Of a stretch of DNA of 64,000 bases, positions 38,456-48,542 are shown piece by piece. The stretch lies in the NCBI RefSeq assembly GCF_022662105.1, contig NZ_JAKMCP010000008.1, positions 1 through 64,000 on the forward strand. Reading direction: 5' to 3'. The notes under the pieces were generated by a model. The model saw only the letters and a list, made by a program, of their open reading frames with translations. It was not told the origin of the DNA and ran no database searches. Each line of letters begins with the position of its first letter. Positions within the stretch are counted from its first letter, which is position 1. The position numbers and the translations under genes are program-made. Source of the stretch: Aestuariivivens sediminis. Lineage in GTDB: Bacteria > Bacteroidota > Bacteroidia > Flavobacteriales > Flavobacteriaceae.

Positions 38456-39337
38456 ATGCCACATAAAGCGGGATTTGTAAATATCATTGGTAATCCAAAT
38501 GTAGGGAAGTCTACACTCATGAATGCCCTGGTTGGAGAAAAGTTGTCTATTATAACCTCCAAGGCCCAAACCACGCGGCACAGAATCTTAGGCATTGTTA
38601 ATGGCGAGGATTTTCAAGTGGTTTTTAGTGATACTCCGGGGATCATCAAACCGGCGTACGAACTTCAGGAATCCATGATGGGATTTGTAAAATCGGCTTT
38701 TGAAGACGCCGATGTCCTGGTCTATATGGTGGAAATCGGTGAACAAGAACTTAAAGATGAAGATTTCTTTAATAAAATAATACATTCTAAACTTCCCGTA
38801 TTATTGCTGCTTAACAAAATTGATAAATCTAATCAAGAACAGTTGGAAGCGCAGGTGCAATTATGGAAGGAAAAAGTCCCCCATGCAGAGATCATTCCCG
38901 TTTCTGCATTGGAAGGGTTTCAGGTACGGGAAGTGTTCGATAGAATTATTGAATTACTCCCCGAATCCCCGCCATTTTATCCTAAAGACCAATTGACGGA
39001 TAAACCGGAACGGTTTTTTATCAATGAGACCATTCGAGAAAAAATCCTGATGCATTATAAAAAAGAAATACCCTATGCGGTTGAAGTGGATACCGAGGAG
39101 TTCCTGGAAGACGATAACATCATTAGAATACGATCGGTCATCATGGTGGAAAGGGAAAGTCAAAAGGGAATTATTATAGGGCATAAGGGCAATGCTTTAA
39201 AACGTGTGGGAATCGAGGCAAGAAAAGATTTAGAGCAATTTTTCGGAAAACAAATCCACATACAGTTATACGTTAAGGTAAATAAAAATTGGCGCAGTAA
39301 TCCTAACCAATTAAAACGTTTTGGTTATAATTCATAG
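38456..39337 (+). CDS. era: GTPase Era
   Basis: 293-residue essential GTPase that binds 16S rRNA during small-subunit maturation. The Walker motif is GNPNVGKS (12-19), G3 is DTPG (about 60), and G4 is NKID (about 121). The C-terminal KH domain holds GIIIGHKGNALKRVGIEARK. The length is standard. The last six bases overlap the 3' end of the membrane protein gene on the other strand. Confidence 0.97.
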   Translation: MPHKAGFVNIIGNPNVGKSTLMNALVGEKLSIITSKAQTTRHRILGIVNGEDFQVVFSDTPGIIKPAYELQESMMGFVKSAFEDADVLVYMVEIGEQELKDEDFFNKIIHSKLPVLLLLNKIDKSNQEQLEAQVQLWKEKVPHAEIIPVSALEGFQVREVFDRIIELLPESPPFYPKDQLTDKPERFFINETIREKILMHYKKEIPYAVEVDTEEFLEDDNIIRIRSVIMVERESQKGIIIGHKGNALKRVGIEARKDLEQFFGKQIHIQLYVKVNKNWRSNPNQLKRFGYNS

Positions 39338-39850
39338 GAATGATGTCTTGGTGTTCTCGCCCTCAACCACATTTAGCATAAAATTATGCAACTCCTGCAT
39401 TTCATTTTTGCCAGAGGCCCTTCCTATTCGGCCTGTAAAATACAAGCCAAACCAGAATACAACCATAAGTAACATAAGGCTTATTTGTATGGCATAACTG
39501 TTATTTAATGTCCAGTTAGTATAAGCCCAAACCGCAAAGGCAATGAACAGTCCGGCAACTAAAAAATGCAAGAACATAAAAAGAGTCCATACCGTGGGAT
39601 TGGGGCCAAACAGGCCATGAAGCAAACAGGAGTTTTGATCAATTTCGTTAATCTCTAAATGCAATTGTGGGGACCAGAAATGTTGTTTTCGTTTAGGAAA
39701 TTTTATAAAAACATGGTCATCGACTCGACTTACGATAAAATCAGATTGGACCGTTTTGCTCTTATCGAAATCCTCTAATACGGACGCATTGGTCCTTGGA
39801 ATTTCAATTTTAAATCGCGGTCTTAAAACGATGTCGTTAGATAAAGGCAT
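39332..39850 (-). CDS. uncharacterised two-helix membrane protein
   Basis: 172-residue protein with no function I can assign. Residues 1-80 are soluble with alternating hydrophobic strands (NDIVLRPRFKIEIPR, VDDHVFIKFPKRKQHFWSP). Two transmembrane helices follow at about 90-112 and 122-142, then a short charged tail. Its position between era and der, convergent with era, is typical of conserved Flavobacteriaceae genes, and such proteins are often misannotated as GTP-binding because of the neighbours. There is no GTP-binding motif in it. Confidence 0.75.
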   Translation of the reverse strand: MPLSNDIVLRPRFKIEIPRTNASVLEDFDKSKTVQSDFIVSRVDDHVFIKFPKRKQHFWSPQLHLEINEIDQNSCLLHGLFGPNPTVWTLFMFLHFLVAGLFIAFAVWAYTNWTLNNSYAIQISLMLLMVVFWFGLYFTGRIGRASGKNEMQELHNFMLNVVEGENTKTSFL

Positions 39851-39900
39851 ATGGAACGTTTTCAGAGGTAAATTAGTGTTTTTTCTTTAATATTAAACAT

Positions 39901-39908
39901 TACCTTTG
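39901..39908 (+). promoter_or_regulatory. Bacteroidota -7 box (TACCTTTG) upstream of der
   Basis: TAnnTTTG match 18 bases before the der ATG, with a long T-rich tract about 20 bases upstream of it. Confidence 0.5.
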
Positions 39909-39925
39909 CAAACAATTAAAAGGAT

Positions 39926-41230
39926 ATGAGTAGTATAGTAGCTATTGTGGGAAGACCAAATGTAGGCAAATCGACATTATTTAACCGATTAATCCAAAGG
40001 CGAGAAGCAATTGTAGATGCGGTTAGTGGTGTGACCAGAGATAGGCATTATGGGAAAAGTGACTGGAACGGCAGGGAATTTTCCTTAATCGATACTGGGG
40101 GCTATGTGGTTGGAAGTGACGATATTTTTGAGACTGAAATTGACAAACAGGTGGAGTTAGCCATTGATGAAGCCGATGCCATTATTTTTATGGTAGATGT
40201 TGAGACCGGCGTTACCGGAATGGATGAAGATGTAGCCAACTTACTGCGTAAGGTGAACAAACCTGTTTTTTTGGTCGTCAATAAAGTAGATAATGCGAAA
40301 CGTGCCGAAAATGCAGTTGAGTTTTATGCATTGGGTCTGGGAGAATATTACACGGTCGCTAGTATTAACGGCAGTGGTACGGGGGAATTGTTGGATGCAC
40401 TGGTTGCTGCTTTACCTGAAAAAGAAGATCTTGCAGAGGTGGAATTGCCTCGGTTTGCCGTAGTGGGCCGCCCGAATGCAGGTAAGTCCTCTTTTATAAA
40501 TGCATTGATTGGGGAAGAACGCTATATCGTAACCGATATTGCCGGTACAACCAGGGATGCCATAGATACCAAATATAATCGTTTTGGATTTGAATTTAAT
40601 TTAGTAGATACCGCCGGGATAAGACGAAAGTCTAAAGTAAAAGAAGATTTAGAGTTTTATTCGGTTATGCGCAGTGTTCGGGCCATTGAACATTGTGATG
40701 TGTGTTTATTGGTTTTGGATGCACAACGCGGATTTGACGGACAAGTGCAAAATATTTTTTGGTTGGCCGAACGGAATAGAAAGGGAATAGTAATTTTGGT
40801 CAATAAATGGGATTTAGTAGACAAGGATCAAAAGTCGGTTAAGGAATACGAGAAAGCCATACGCAGGGAAATAGAACCGTTTACTGACGTACCCATAATA
40901 TTCATTTCCGCACTCACCAAACAGCGCATATACAGAGCCATTGAGACTGCTGTTGACGTATATAAAAATCGATCCAAAAAAATCAAGACAAGCCAGCTTA
41001 ATGAGGTTTTATTGCCAATTATTGAACACTATCCACCACCTGCATATAAAGGCAAGTTTGTAAAAATTAAATATATTATGCAGTTGCCCACACCACAACC
41101 TCAGTTTGCGTTTTTCTGTAATTTACCGCAATATGTTAAAGACCCCTACAAACGATTTTTGGAAAATAAACTTCGGGAAAAATTTGATTTTACTGGTGTG
41201 CCCCTTAGCATTTATATGCGCAAAAAATAG
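39926..41230 (+). CDS. der: GTPase Der (EngA)
   Basis: 434-residue double GTPase needed for 50S subunit assembly. Two G domains are visible: GRPNVGKST (9-17) with DTGG, and GRPNAGKSS (about 179) with DTAG; each has its NKxD (NKVD, NKWD). A KH-like C-terminal domain follows from about 350. The length and domain order are those of canonical Der. Confidence 0.97.
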   Translation: MSSIVAIVGRPNVGKSTLFNRLIQRREAIVDAVSGVTRDRHYGKSDWNGREFSLIDTGGYVVGSDDIFETEIDKQVELAIDEADAIIFMVDVETGVTGMDEDVANLLRKVNKPVFLVVNKVDNAKRAENAVEFYALGLGEYYTVASINGSGTGELLDALVAALPEKEDLAEVELPRFAVVGRPNAGKSSFINALIGEERYIVTDIAGTTRDAIDTKYNRFGFEFNLVDTAGIRRKSKVKEDLEFYSVMRSVRAIEHCDVCLLVLDAQRGFDGQVQNIFWLAERNRKGIVILVNKWDLVDKDQKSVKEYEKAIRREIEPFTDVPIIFISALTKQRIYRAIETAVDVYKNRSKKIKTSQLNEVLLPIIEHYPPPAYKGKFVKIKYIMQLPTPQPQFAFFCNLPQYVKDPYKRFLENKLREKFDFTGVPLSIYMRKK

Positions 41231-41306
41231 GGATATTTTGTCCATATCTTATGTTAAGATTATGGGTTAATAATTCATTTTATTCTTTAGAATTCTTTAA
41301 TTTTAA

Positions 41307-41321
41307 TGACTAAATAAGTCA
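41307..41321. promoter_or_regulatory. Inverted repeat just before the kdgK start
   Basis: TGACTAAATAAGTCA has perfect 5-base arms (6 with flanking A/T) and ends three bases before the ATG at 41324. It could be an operator or a small leader hairpin over the ribosome-binding region. No experimental parallel is known to me. Confidence 0.3.
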
Positions 41322-41323
41322 TC

Positions 41324-42324
41324 ATGGGTCAAATAATAACTTTTGGGGAAGTCTTAATGCGTTTGTCTCCTTTGGGGAACAAAAAGTTTATTCAGGCCAA
41401 TACCTTAGAGTTTTATTTTGGAGGTACTGAGTTAAATGTGGGGTTGTCGATTGCCAATTTCGGTGGAAGTGTTAAACATATTACTTGTATTTCTGATGAT
41501 TTTATAGGGGATACCGCTATAGCCTATTTGAATAAGTTTAATTTAGATACCAGTGCCATTGGTCTAATAGGCCTTTAGGAGTGTATTTTCTGGAAGTAGG
41601 AGCCGTCATGCGTTCGAGTTCCATTTCCTATAACAGATCCCACTCGGCATTTTCAGGAATTAGACCAGACATGGTCGATTGGGAAAGCGCACTGGAAAAT
41701 GGGAGTTGGTTTCATTGGACAGGGATTACCCCGGCTTTAACGAAAGGGAGTTTTGACACGCTAAGGGAAGGTCTTAAGTTAGCCAGTGAAAAGGGAATTC
41801 AAATATCGGCAGATCCAACATACAGATCCGGGTTATGGCAATATGGGGTCGATGCAAATGAGGCCTTAACCGAATTACTTCATTATTCAACACTATTTAT
41901 AGGTGGTATAAATGAAATGAATGAAGTTCTGGGAACAACTTATGGGTACTCCAACGAAGAATTCATTGAGGCCAGTAAAAAGTTAATGACGGCATTTCCA
42001 TCAATTAGTAAAGTGTTCGATAAAATACGAACTTCCATTAATGCCTCCTGGCATAAAATAAGGGCGAGAATGTGGAATGGCGAAGAATTTAGAGAAACAG
42101 AAGATCTCGATATTACGCATATAGTGGATCGTATTGGTACTGGTGATGCCTTTGCAGCGGGACTCATTTATGGACTTCAACAATTTGATGATTATAAATC
42201 AATGGAATTTGCAAGCGCCGCCTGTGCATTGAAACATACCTATCAAGGAGATGTCAATTATGCAACGATTCATGAAGTTACCAAGATTCTGGAAGGTAAT
42301 GTATCGGGAAGATTTACAAGATGA
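41324..42324 (+). pseudogene. kdgK: 2-keto-3-deoxygluconate kinase (PfkB family), frameshifted
   Basis: Two adjacent frames together make one PfkB-type KDG kinase. The first (41324-41578) gives ITFGEVLMRLSP and FGGTELNVGLSIANFGG and stops just after SAIGLIGL. The second continues from about 41569 with RPLGVYFLEVGAVMRSSS and runs to 42324, including the anion-hole motif DRIGTGDAFAAG. Adding one base near 41567 would restore a continuous ~333-residue kinase, so this is a one-base deletion or a sequencing error. No slippery heptamer is present at the junction, so programmed frameshifting is unlikely. KDG kinase would link UxaA to Eda; another copy may lie upstream of the window near eda. Confidence 0.88.
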
Positions 42325-42337
42325 AATAGTTTTAAAA

Positions 42338-43159
42338 CTACCAACTTCCACCGGCGCCACCACCGGAAAAGCCGCCTCCTCCAAAACCGCCTCCAAAACC
42401 ACCACCGGAACTTCCACCCCATCCACGGGAACTTCCACCGTAATTTCCTCTTCCAAGGTTGCTTAAAATAATGACATCCCATATATCCATTCCTTTGTGC
42501 CTGTTACCCCCTCTGCCACCACCGCGCTTATTTTTTGAAATAGCGATGAGGATTATAAAAAAAATGAAAATTAGGATGAGTATGAAACCAAAGGGCATAT
42601 CCTGAGAATTCTTATTTGGTCTTTTACCCGTATATTCTCCCTTTAAGACTTGAAAAATGGCATCTGTCCCCTTGTTTAAGCCACTGTAATAGTTTCCTTG
42701 TTTAAATTCGGGTATAATAATGTTCCGTATTAACTCTCCTACTATTCCGGCAGTCAACTTGTGTTCTACGCCATAACCGGGGGAGATCCAAATTTTTCGA
42801 TCTTCCTTTGCCAATAATATAAAGACGCCATTGTCTTCTTTGGCTTGTCCCACGCCCCATTCATGGCCCCAGCGTGGGGCTAATAATCCAATATTTTCTC
42901 CTTTGCTGGTCGAAATAATAACAACAACTATTTGGGTAGAAGTCGTGTCGGAATAGGTTATAAGCTTATGTTCTAACTGACTTTTTTCTGAAGGGGATAA
43001 TAAGGAAACATAATCGTACACACTGGTTTGGACCTTTGGCTTCTCGGGGATATCAAACTGCGCAAATACAAGGCTATAGCAAAACAAAGCTAAAACAAAG
43101 GTAAGGACATTAGCTTTATGATATTTTACAGACTGCAATGGGGTTAAAAAATATAACAT
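42338..43159 (-). CDS. TPM domain membrane protein with glycine-rich tail
   Basis: 273-residue protein: export signal (to about residue 34, ending LVFAQ), a TPM domain (about 45-170, with YVSLLSPSEKSQLEHKL and WGVGQAKEDNGVFILLA), one transmembrane helix near 195-213, then a serine/glycine-rich tail ending in GGAGGSW. TPM proteins of this layout accompany LemA and are linked to envelope functions, including photosystem repair in plants. The Gly-rich C-terminus is normal for the family. It is last in the leftward lemA-TPM-TPM cluster. Confidence 0.9.
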   Translation of the reverse strand: MLYFLTPLQSVKYHKANVLTFVLALFCYSLVFAQFDIPEKPKVQTSVYDYVSLLSPSEKSQLEHKLITYSDTTSTQIVVVIISTSKGENIGLLAPRWGHEWGVGQAKEDNGVFILLAKEDRKIWISPGYGVEHKLTAGIVGELIRNIIIPEFKQGNYYSGLNKGTDAIFQVLKGEYTGKRPNKNSQDMPFGFILILIFIFFIILIAISKNKRGGGRGGNRHKGMDIWDVIILSNLGRGNYGGSSRGWGGSSGGGFGGGFGGGGFSGGGAGGSW

Positions 43160-43167
43160 GTTACAGA

Positions 43168-43605
43168 TTACCCTTTTGAAATGTTATCAGAAAGTTCGTT
43201 TTCATCATTGGGATGCCAGGGAAAATGGTTTTCCAATGCTTCCCCGGCTTTTAAAATACCGTCCACAAGCCCCTGTTTATAATTTCCAGATTTAAAATGG
43301 TTTTGAATTATATTCTTAGTGTTGTTCCAGAAGTCTTTTGGAACCACATCATTTATACCCTTGTCTCCGTAAATAACAAAATTCTTGTCTTTTACGGCAA
43401 CGTAAATAAGTACCCCGTTCATGGCTTTGGTATTATCCATTTTTAATAAATGAAAGACTTCGAGAGCACGATTAAAAGGATCGGTATTAGCCGATTCTTC
43501 CAGGTGGACTCTAATTTCTCCAGAAGTATGTTTTTCTGCAGTCCTTATGGCTTCAATGACCTCCTGCTCTTCTTTAGCCGTTAAAAAGTCTTCTACCTTG
43601 GACAT
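43168..43605 (-). CDS. TPM domain protein, short form
   Basis: 145-residue TPM domain protein without a signal peptide, e.g. FLTAKEEQEVIEAIRTAEKH, then VYVAV-like strand ending YGDKGINDVVP. It lacks the transmembrane helix and Gly-rich tail of its neighbour. It lies between lemA (6 bases) and the longer TPM gene (8 bases), consistent with an operon of three. Confidence 0.88.
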   Translation of the reverse strand: MSKVEDFLTAKEEQEVIEAIRTAEKHTSGEIRVHLEESANTDPFNRALEVFHLLKMDNTKAMNGVLIYVAVKDKNFVIYGDKGINDVVPKDFWNNTKNIIQNHFKSGNYKQGLVDGILKAGEALENHFPWHPNDENELSDNISKG

Positions 43606-43611
43606 GGGATG

Positions 43612-44208
43612 TTAATTAAAATCAAAATCTACATCAACGGGTCTTTCTGATCCGGATTCGGCATCAAAATAGGGCTTGCCATCAAAATTTAAAAGACCTG
43701 CTAATAAGGTGTTGGGAAATGTCTTTACATGGACATTATACGGCTTTATGGCTTCGTTGTATCGGGTTCTTGCGGTTTGAATGGTGTTTTCGGTACTGGT
43801 CAATTCATCCTGTAGCTTCAAAAAGTTCTGATTGGCCTTAAGGTCCGGGTAGCGTTCAACCGTAACCAAAAGACTTTTCAATGCACCACTTAAGCCACCT
43901 TGAACCTGATTGTATTGTGCGAGTTGTTCCGGTGTAATATTATTTGGATCAATGCTTATTGATGTGGCCTTGGCACGGGCTTCGATAACTTCGGTTAAAG
44001 TAGTACGTTCAAAATCGGCAGCGCCTTGCACGGTTTTTACTAAATTGCCTATAAGGTCATTTCTACGTTGATAGGACGTTTGAACATTACCCCATGCCTC
44101 ACTTACGTTTTCGTTTAGTGCGACAGCCGTATTATTAAATCCTTTGCCCCATGAAAAGAGACCAAAAATAACAACGGCAACAATAATCCATGGTATAAAT
44201 TTTTTCAT
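43612..44208 (-). CDS. lemA: LemA family protein
   Basis: 198-residue LemA protein: one N-terminal membrane helix (about 5-20) and a long helical domain with the family motif NENVSEAWGNVQTSYQRRND and LVKTVQGAADFERTTLTEV. It is the first gene of the LemA-TPM-TPM cluster. The role of LemA is not well defined; it is membrane-associated in bacteria. Confidence 0.93.
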   Translation of the reverse strand: MKKFIPWIIVAVVIFGLFSWGKGFNNTAVALNENVSEAWGNVQTSYQRRNDLIGNLVKTVQGAADFERTTLTEVIEARAKATSISIDPNNITPEQLAQYNQVQGGLSGALKSLLVTVERYPDLKANQNFLKLQDELTSTENTIQTARTRYNEAIKPYNVHVKTFPNTLLAGLLNFDGKPYFDAESGSERPVDVDFDFN

Positions 44209-44258
44209 GATAAATAGTTTGATGTTTTAGTTAATAAGTTGATCAGATTCAAGAAATG

Positions 44259-44588
44259 TTACAAATGTTCTTTAATTTTTAAAAGCTGCTGTTTAACATG
44301 TTCCAGTTTATCAATAATTTCAAAGTTGTTCAGGGCTTCCTTCTTTTCTTCTTTGATATGAATTTTGGCTCCTTCTAAGGTAAAACCACGTTCTTTAACC
44401 AAATGATAGATAAACTTCAGGTTTTTAATGTCCTCGGGTGTAAACTTGCGGTTGCCCTTGGCATTTTTTTTTGGTTTAAGCACATCAAATTCCTTTTCCC
44501 AAAATCGAATTAAGGAAGTATTTACCTTAAAGGCTTTGGCTACTTCACCAATATTATAATACCGTTTTTCAGGAAGTTCTAAATGCAT
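44259..44588 (-). CDS. MerR family transcriptional regulator
   Basis: 109-residue regulator with a MerR helix-turn-helix and wing (about 8-75: KRYYNIGEVAKAFKVNTSLI, then RFWEKEFDVLKPKKN) and a short coiled-coil C-terminus. It has no metal-binding cysteines or effector domain. Its start codon shares one base with the stop of the M23 peptidase (TAATG), so the two are translationally coupled. Target genes unknown. Confidence 0.9.
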   Translation of the reverse strand: MHLELPEKRYYNIGEVAKAFKVNTSLIRFWEKEFDVLKPKKNAKGNRKFTPEDIKNLKFIYHLVKERGFTLEGAKIHIKEEKKEALNNFEIIDKLEHVKQQLLKIKEHL

Positions 44589-45559
44589 TAGTCTAAAGAT
44601 TGGTTTTCGAGGGACGCACGTTCCAGCAATTCTGCAAATTCCTCGGCAGTTAAACTGCCGTAGTAAAAGTTAATTGGATTTATACGATTGCCGTCTTTAA
44701 AGATTTCATAGTGCAAATGAGGTGCTTGCGAACGTCCTGTACTGCCCACAAAACCGATGAGGTCGCCACGCTTTACTTTTTGATTTCGCTTTACATTATA
44801 CTTATATAAGTGCGCATATAGACTTGTATAACCATAACCATGGTCTATTCGTATGTGTCGACCATAACCTGCAGCACCGGCATCGGCTCTAACCACAACA
44901 CCATCACCACTAGCATAAATGGGCGTACCCCGAGGCGCTGTAAAATCCATACCCCAGTGCATTTTCCTTGCCTTTGTAAATGGATCGGAACGCATGCCAT
45001 AACCAGAGGCCATTCGTGTTAAATCTTTGTTGTTTACCGGTTGAATGGCAGGGATTGCTGCCAAAAGCTTTTCTTTTTCCTCAGCTAATTTGGCAATTTC
45101 ATCCAAAGATTTCGATTGGACTACAATTTGTTTTTGAAGAATATCCAAACGTTTACTACTTTCAATAATTAATTTTGAGTTGTCATATCCTTCTAGTTTT
45201 TTATACCTGTTTATACCTCCAAAACCGGCCCTGCGTTGTTCTTCAGGTATGGGATTAGCTTCAAAATACACGCGATAAATATTATTGTCTCGATCTTCAA
45301 TATTTTCCAGAACAGTTTCGGCATGTTGCATTTTTTTGTTCAGGATGCCGTACTGTAATTGCATATTTTGTAATTCTCTTTTTAAAGCGCGTTCCTTGGG
45401 AGATTCAACATACTGACTGGCAATAAAAACAAAGATAAACCCAAAAATAGCTGAAGCCAGAATAAACATACTCGCATACTTAAACGTGGTTCTCTTCTTT
45501 CGTTCTATTTTTCTGTAGGAAAGCGACTCGGGATCGTAGTAATATTTAACTTTGCTCAT
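44588..45559 (-). CDS. M23 family metallopeptidase (LytM-type)
   Basis: 323-residue membrane-anchored peptidoglycan hydrolase. One transmembrane helix at about 26-50 is followed by a coiled-coil (about 60-165) and a C-terminal LytM domain (about 190-300). Zinc ligands are visible in HWGMDFTAPRGTPIYA and in APHLHYEIF (H-x-H). The intact site suggests an active endopeptidase rather than a degenerate activator. Expected role: cell-wall remodelling in the periplasm. Confidence 0.93.
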   Translation of the reverse strand: MSKVKYYYDPESLSYRKIERKKRTTFKYASMFILASAIFGFIFVFIASQYVESPKERALKRELQNMQLQYGILNKKMQHAETVLENIEDRDNNIYRVYFEANPIPEEQRRAGFGGINRYKKLEGYDNSKLIIESSKRLDILQKQIVVQSKSLDEIAKLAEEKEKLLAAIPAIQPVNNKDLTRMASGYGMRSDPFTKARKMHWGMDFTAPRGTPIYASGDGVVVRADAGAAGYGRHIRIDHGYGYTSLYAHLYKYNVKRNQKVKRGDLIGFVGSTGRSQAPHLHYEIFKDGNRINPINFYYGSLTAEEFAELLERASLENQSLD

Positions 45560-45703
45560 TACCTATATTTGGTGTGTTTTTTTAAAGGACTAAATTCTGT
45601 GTATTAAAACCACAAAATTTAACCCCAAATCAATAATCAAATTCGTTCGCTTATTTCATTTTCTCATTTCATGTTTAAGAATTTTCAAATGAAAAAATTC
45701 ATG

Positions 45704-45711
45704 TACTTTTG
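45704..45711 (+). promoter_or_regulatory. Bacteroidota -7 box and long leader before alaS
   Basis: TACTTTTG matches TAnnTTTG. If it drives alaS, the transcript has a leader of about 155 bases (45718-45873). The leader has small inverted repeats (CCTAATGTTTTTAGG; ATCCTTATTAAGGAT) but I do not recognise a known riboswitch or T-box. The rest of the 314-base gap 45560-45873 holds no gene. Confidence 0.4.
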
Positions 45712-45873
45712 CTTTCAACTAAAACAACGAAATCCTAATGTTTTTAGGCAAACGCTAAACCTGCCCAAAAAGTATCATCCTTATTAAGGATAAAAAAATA
45801 TATTTAAGGACAGTAAAGATAAAAATTGTTTTGTAATTAATGTAATTATAAAGAAACGCCGTACAGAAAGTCA

Positions 45874-48507
45874 ATGAAATCACAAGATATTCGCTCAAAA
45901 TTTTTAAGTTTTTTTGAAGATAAGGAACATACCATTGTTCCTTCGGCTCCTATGGTTGTAAAGGATGACCCTACCTTGATGTTTATTAACTCTGGAATGG
46001 CACCGTTTAAAGAATATTTCCTGGGAAATGCCAAACCAAAATATAATTGTATTGCGGATTCACAAAAGTGTTTGAGGGTTTCGGGAAAGCATAACGATTT
46101 AGAGGAAGTGGGTTATGATACCTATCACCATACCCTTTTTGAAATGTTAGGGAATTGGAGTTTTGGTGACGCTGCCCATCCGGAAGTCGGGTATTTTAAA
46201 AAGGAAGCCATCGCCTGGGCGTGGGAGTTGTTAACGGATGTATTTGGGATTGATAAGGACATGCTGTATGTAACCATATTTGAGGGTGATGAAAAGGATA
46301 ACATTCCCAGGGATATTGAAGCCTATGATCTCTGGAAACAGCATATTTCTGAGGATCGCATCCTAATGGGCAACAAAAAAGATAATTTTTGGGAGATGGG
46401 TGACCAAGGCCCTTGTGGCCCCTGTAGTGAAATTCATGTCGATATTCGTAATGCCCAAGAAAAAGCTAAGATTTCCGGGAAAGATTTGGTAAATAAAGAC
46501 CATCCTCAGGTGGTGGAGATATGGAATTTAGTTTTTATACAATATAACCGAAAGGCGAATGGTAAACTGGAAGCCTTACCGGCAAAGCATGTTGATACTG
46601 GTATGGGCTTTGAGCGTTTGTGCATGGTTTTGCAAGGGACTCAAAGCAATTATGACACGGATGTGTTCAGCCCCCTCATTAAGGAAATAGAAGCCCTTAC
46701 GGGTAAGCACTATGGTAAAAACACAGAAGTGGATGTGGCCGTTCGAGTCATCTCAGATCATATTCGTGCCGTTGCGTTTGCTATTGCCGACGGACAATTA
46801 CCAAGTAATACGGGAGCCGGTTATGTGATAAGAAGAATATTGCGGCGAGCAGTGCGTTACGGGTTTACATTTTTAGATAAAACAGAACCATTTATCTACA
46901 GACTTACTGATGTTTTAAGTACGACCATGGGAGAGGCCTTTCCTGAGCTAAAAGCACAAAAACAACTTATTGAAAACGTTATTAAAGAGGAAGAACAGTC
47001 GTTTTTAAGAACTCTGGACCAAGGTTTGGTACTTTTAAACCGAATTGTAGAAGATACATCGAGTAATACCGTTTCCGGCGAAAAGGTGTTTGAACTTTAT
47101 GACACCTATGGGTTTCCCGTTGATTTAACAGCCTTAATTCTTTCTGAAAAAGGCCTGAAGTTAGATGAAAAAGGATTTAATCAAGAGCTTCAAAAACAAA
47201 AAGACCGCTCCAGAGCAGCCGGTGAAATGGCTACAGGAGATTGGACCGTCTTAAACGCCGATGGACCAGAAGATTTTGTGGGGTATGATACCTTGGAAGC
47301 GAACGTTAAGATTACAAGATACCGTAAAGTAACCTCTAAAAAAGAAGGTGAAATGTACCAGTTGGTCTTCAACGTAACGCCATTTTATGCTGAGGGCGGT
47401 GGACAAGTAGGGGATAAGGGTTATCTGGAGGACAGGCACGGCGATGTGGTATATATTTTAGATACTAAAAAAGAGAATAATGTCATTATTCATTCCACAA
47501 AAAATTTACCAAAACACGTAGAGGAGACCTTCAAGGCCGTAGTGGATGCTAAAGAACGATTTAGAACAGAATGCAATCACACCGCAACCCATCTGTTGCA
47601 TCAGGCACTCAGGGAAGTTTTAGGGACTCATGTGGAACAAAAGGGTAGTGCTGTTCAGGCCAAACACTTGCGTTTCGATTTCTCCCATTTCTCTAAACTC
47701 ACAGATGAAGAATTACAAGATGTTGAAAATTTTGTAAATAGGCGTATTGAAGGAAAGTTGCCATTAGAGGAAAAACGAAGCATTCCAAAACAGGAAGCTA
47801 TAGAGGAAGGCGCGATGAGTTTATTTGGAGAAAAGTACGGGGATACTGTTCGGACTGTGCGTTTTGGAAAATCCATTGAACTTTGTGGTGGTACGCATGT
47901 TAAAAACACGGCGGATATTTGGCATTTTAAAATTCTTTCAGAAGGGGCAGTAGCTTCAGGTATTCGGCGCATTGAAGCGATAACGGGTGATGCGGTAAAA
48001 GCGTATTTCATTGAAAACAATAAGACTTATGTGGGAATGAAGAATTTACTCAATAATGCCAAGGAGCCCATAAAAGCATTACAGAATTTGCAGGAAGAAA
48101 ATGCAGATTTAAAAAAACAAATAGAAGCCTTGTTAAAAGATAAAGCCAGGACCATTAAATTGGAACTTGAAAATGAATTGTCCGAAATTAACGGGATTCG
48201 GTTTTTAGCAAAGCAATTGGAATTGGATGCCTCAGGATTAAAGGATGTTGCCTTCGACTTGGGCAAGCAGATGGATAATCTGTTTGTATTGTTGGCAACA
48301 GAAAAAGATGGAAAAGCCTACATGTCTTGCTATATATCTAAAGAACTTGTGGCCAGTAAAGGATTAAATGCAGGTCAGGTAGTACGTGAGTTGGGGAAAT
48401 ATATCCAGGGTGGCGGTGGCGGACAAGCGTTTTTTGCCACAGCCGGAGGTAAAAATCCCGAAGGAATTACGGAGGCCTTAAAGATGGCAAAACAATACGT
48501 TCAATAA
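45874..48507 (+). CDS. alaS: alanyl-tRNA synthetase
   Basis: 877-residue class II synthetase charging tRNA-Ala. The catalytic core occupies about 1-250 (motif 1 region [25 protein letters not shown]). The editing domain has the zinc ligands HTATH (His569) and CGGTHV (Cys671), and the C-terminal coiled-coil and DHHA1 domain end with [14 protein letters not shown]. The length matches E. coli AlaS (876). Confidence 0.98.
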   Translation: MKSQDIRSKFLSFFEDKEHTIVPSAPMVVKDDPTLMFINSGMAPFKEYFLGNAKPKYNCIADSQKCLRVSGKHNDLEEVGYDTYHHTLFEMLGNWSFGDAAHPEVGYFKKEAIAWAWELLTDVFGIDKDMLYVTIFEGDEKDNIPRDIEAYDLWKQHISEDRILMGNKKDNFWEMGDQGPCGPCSEIHVDIRNAQEKAKISGKDLVNKDHPQVVEIWNLVFIQYNRKANGKLEALPAKHVDTGMGFERLCMVLQGTQSNYDTDVFSPLIKEIEALTGKHYGKNTEVDVAVRVISDHIRAVAFAIADGQLPSNTGAGYVIRRILRRAVRYGFTFLDKTEPFIYRLTDVLSTTMGEAFPELKAQKQLIENVIKEEEQSFLRTLDQGLVLLNRIVEDTSSNTVSGEKVFELYDTYGFPVDLTALILSEKGLKLDEKGFNQELQKQKDRSRAAGEMATGDWTVLNADGPEDFVGYDTLEANVKITRYRKVTSKKEGEMYQLVFNVTPFYAEGGGQVGDKGYLEDRHGDVVYILDTKKENNVIIHSTKNLPKHVEETFKAVVDAKERFRTECNHTATHLLHQALREVLGTHVEQKGSAVQAKHLRFDFSHFSKLTDEELQDVENFVNRRIEGKLPLEEKRSIPKQEAIEEGAMSLFGEKYGDTVRTVRFGKSIELCGGTHVKNTADIWHFKILSEGAVASGIRRIEAITGDAVKAYFIENNKTYVGMKNLLNNAKEPIKALQNLQEENADLKKQIEALLKDKARTIKLELENELSEINGIRFLAKQLELDASGLKDVAFDLGKQMDNLFVLLATEKDGKAYMSCYISKELVASKGLNAGQVVRELGKYIQGGGGGQAFFATAGGKNPEGITEALKMAKQYVQ

Positions 48508-48542
48508 TTTTGAAATCCTGAATTTGTTTCAGGATCTTAGTG

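Noticed and set aside
41560-41585. Programmed ribosomal frameshift in kdgK
   Set aside because: The junction (CTAATAGGCC) has no slippery heptamer or poly-A/T slip site, and no stimulatory hairpin is evident; a point deletion or sequencing error is simpler.
42199-42482. Several open frames (both strands) in the region encoding the TPM protein's glycine tail
   Set aside because: The repetitive Gly/Ser codons keep other frames open. The minus-strand TPM frame has a signal peptide, domain and normal tail; the others do not.
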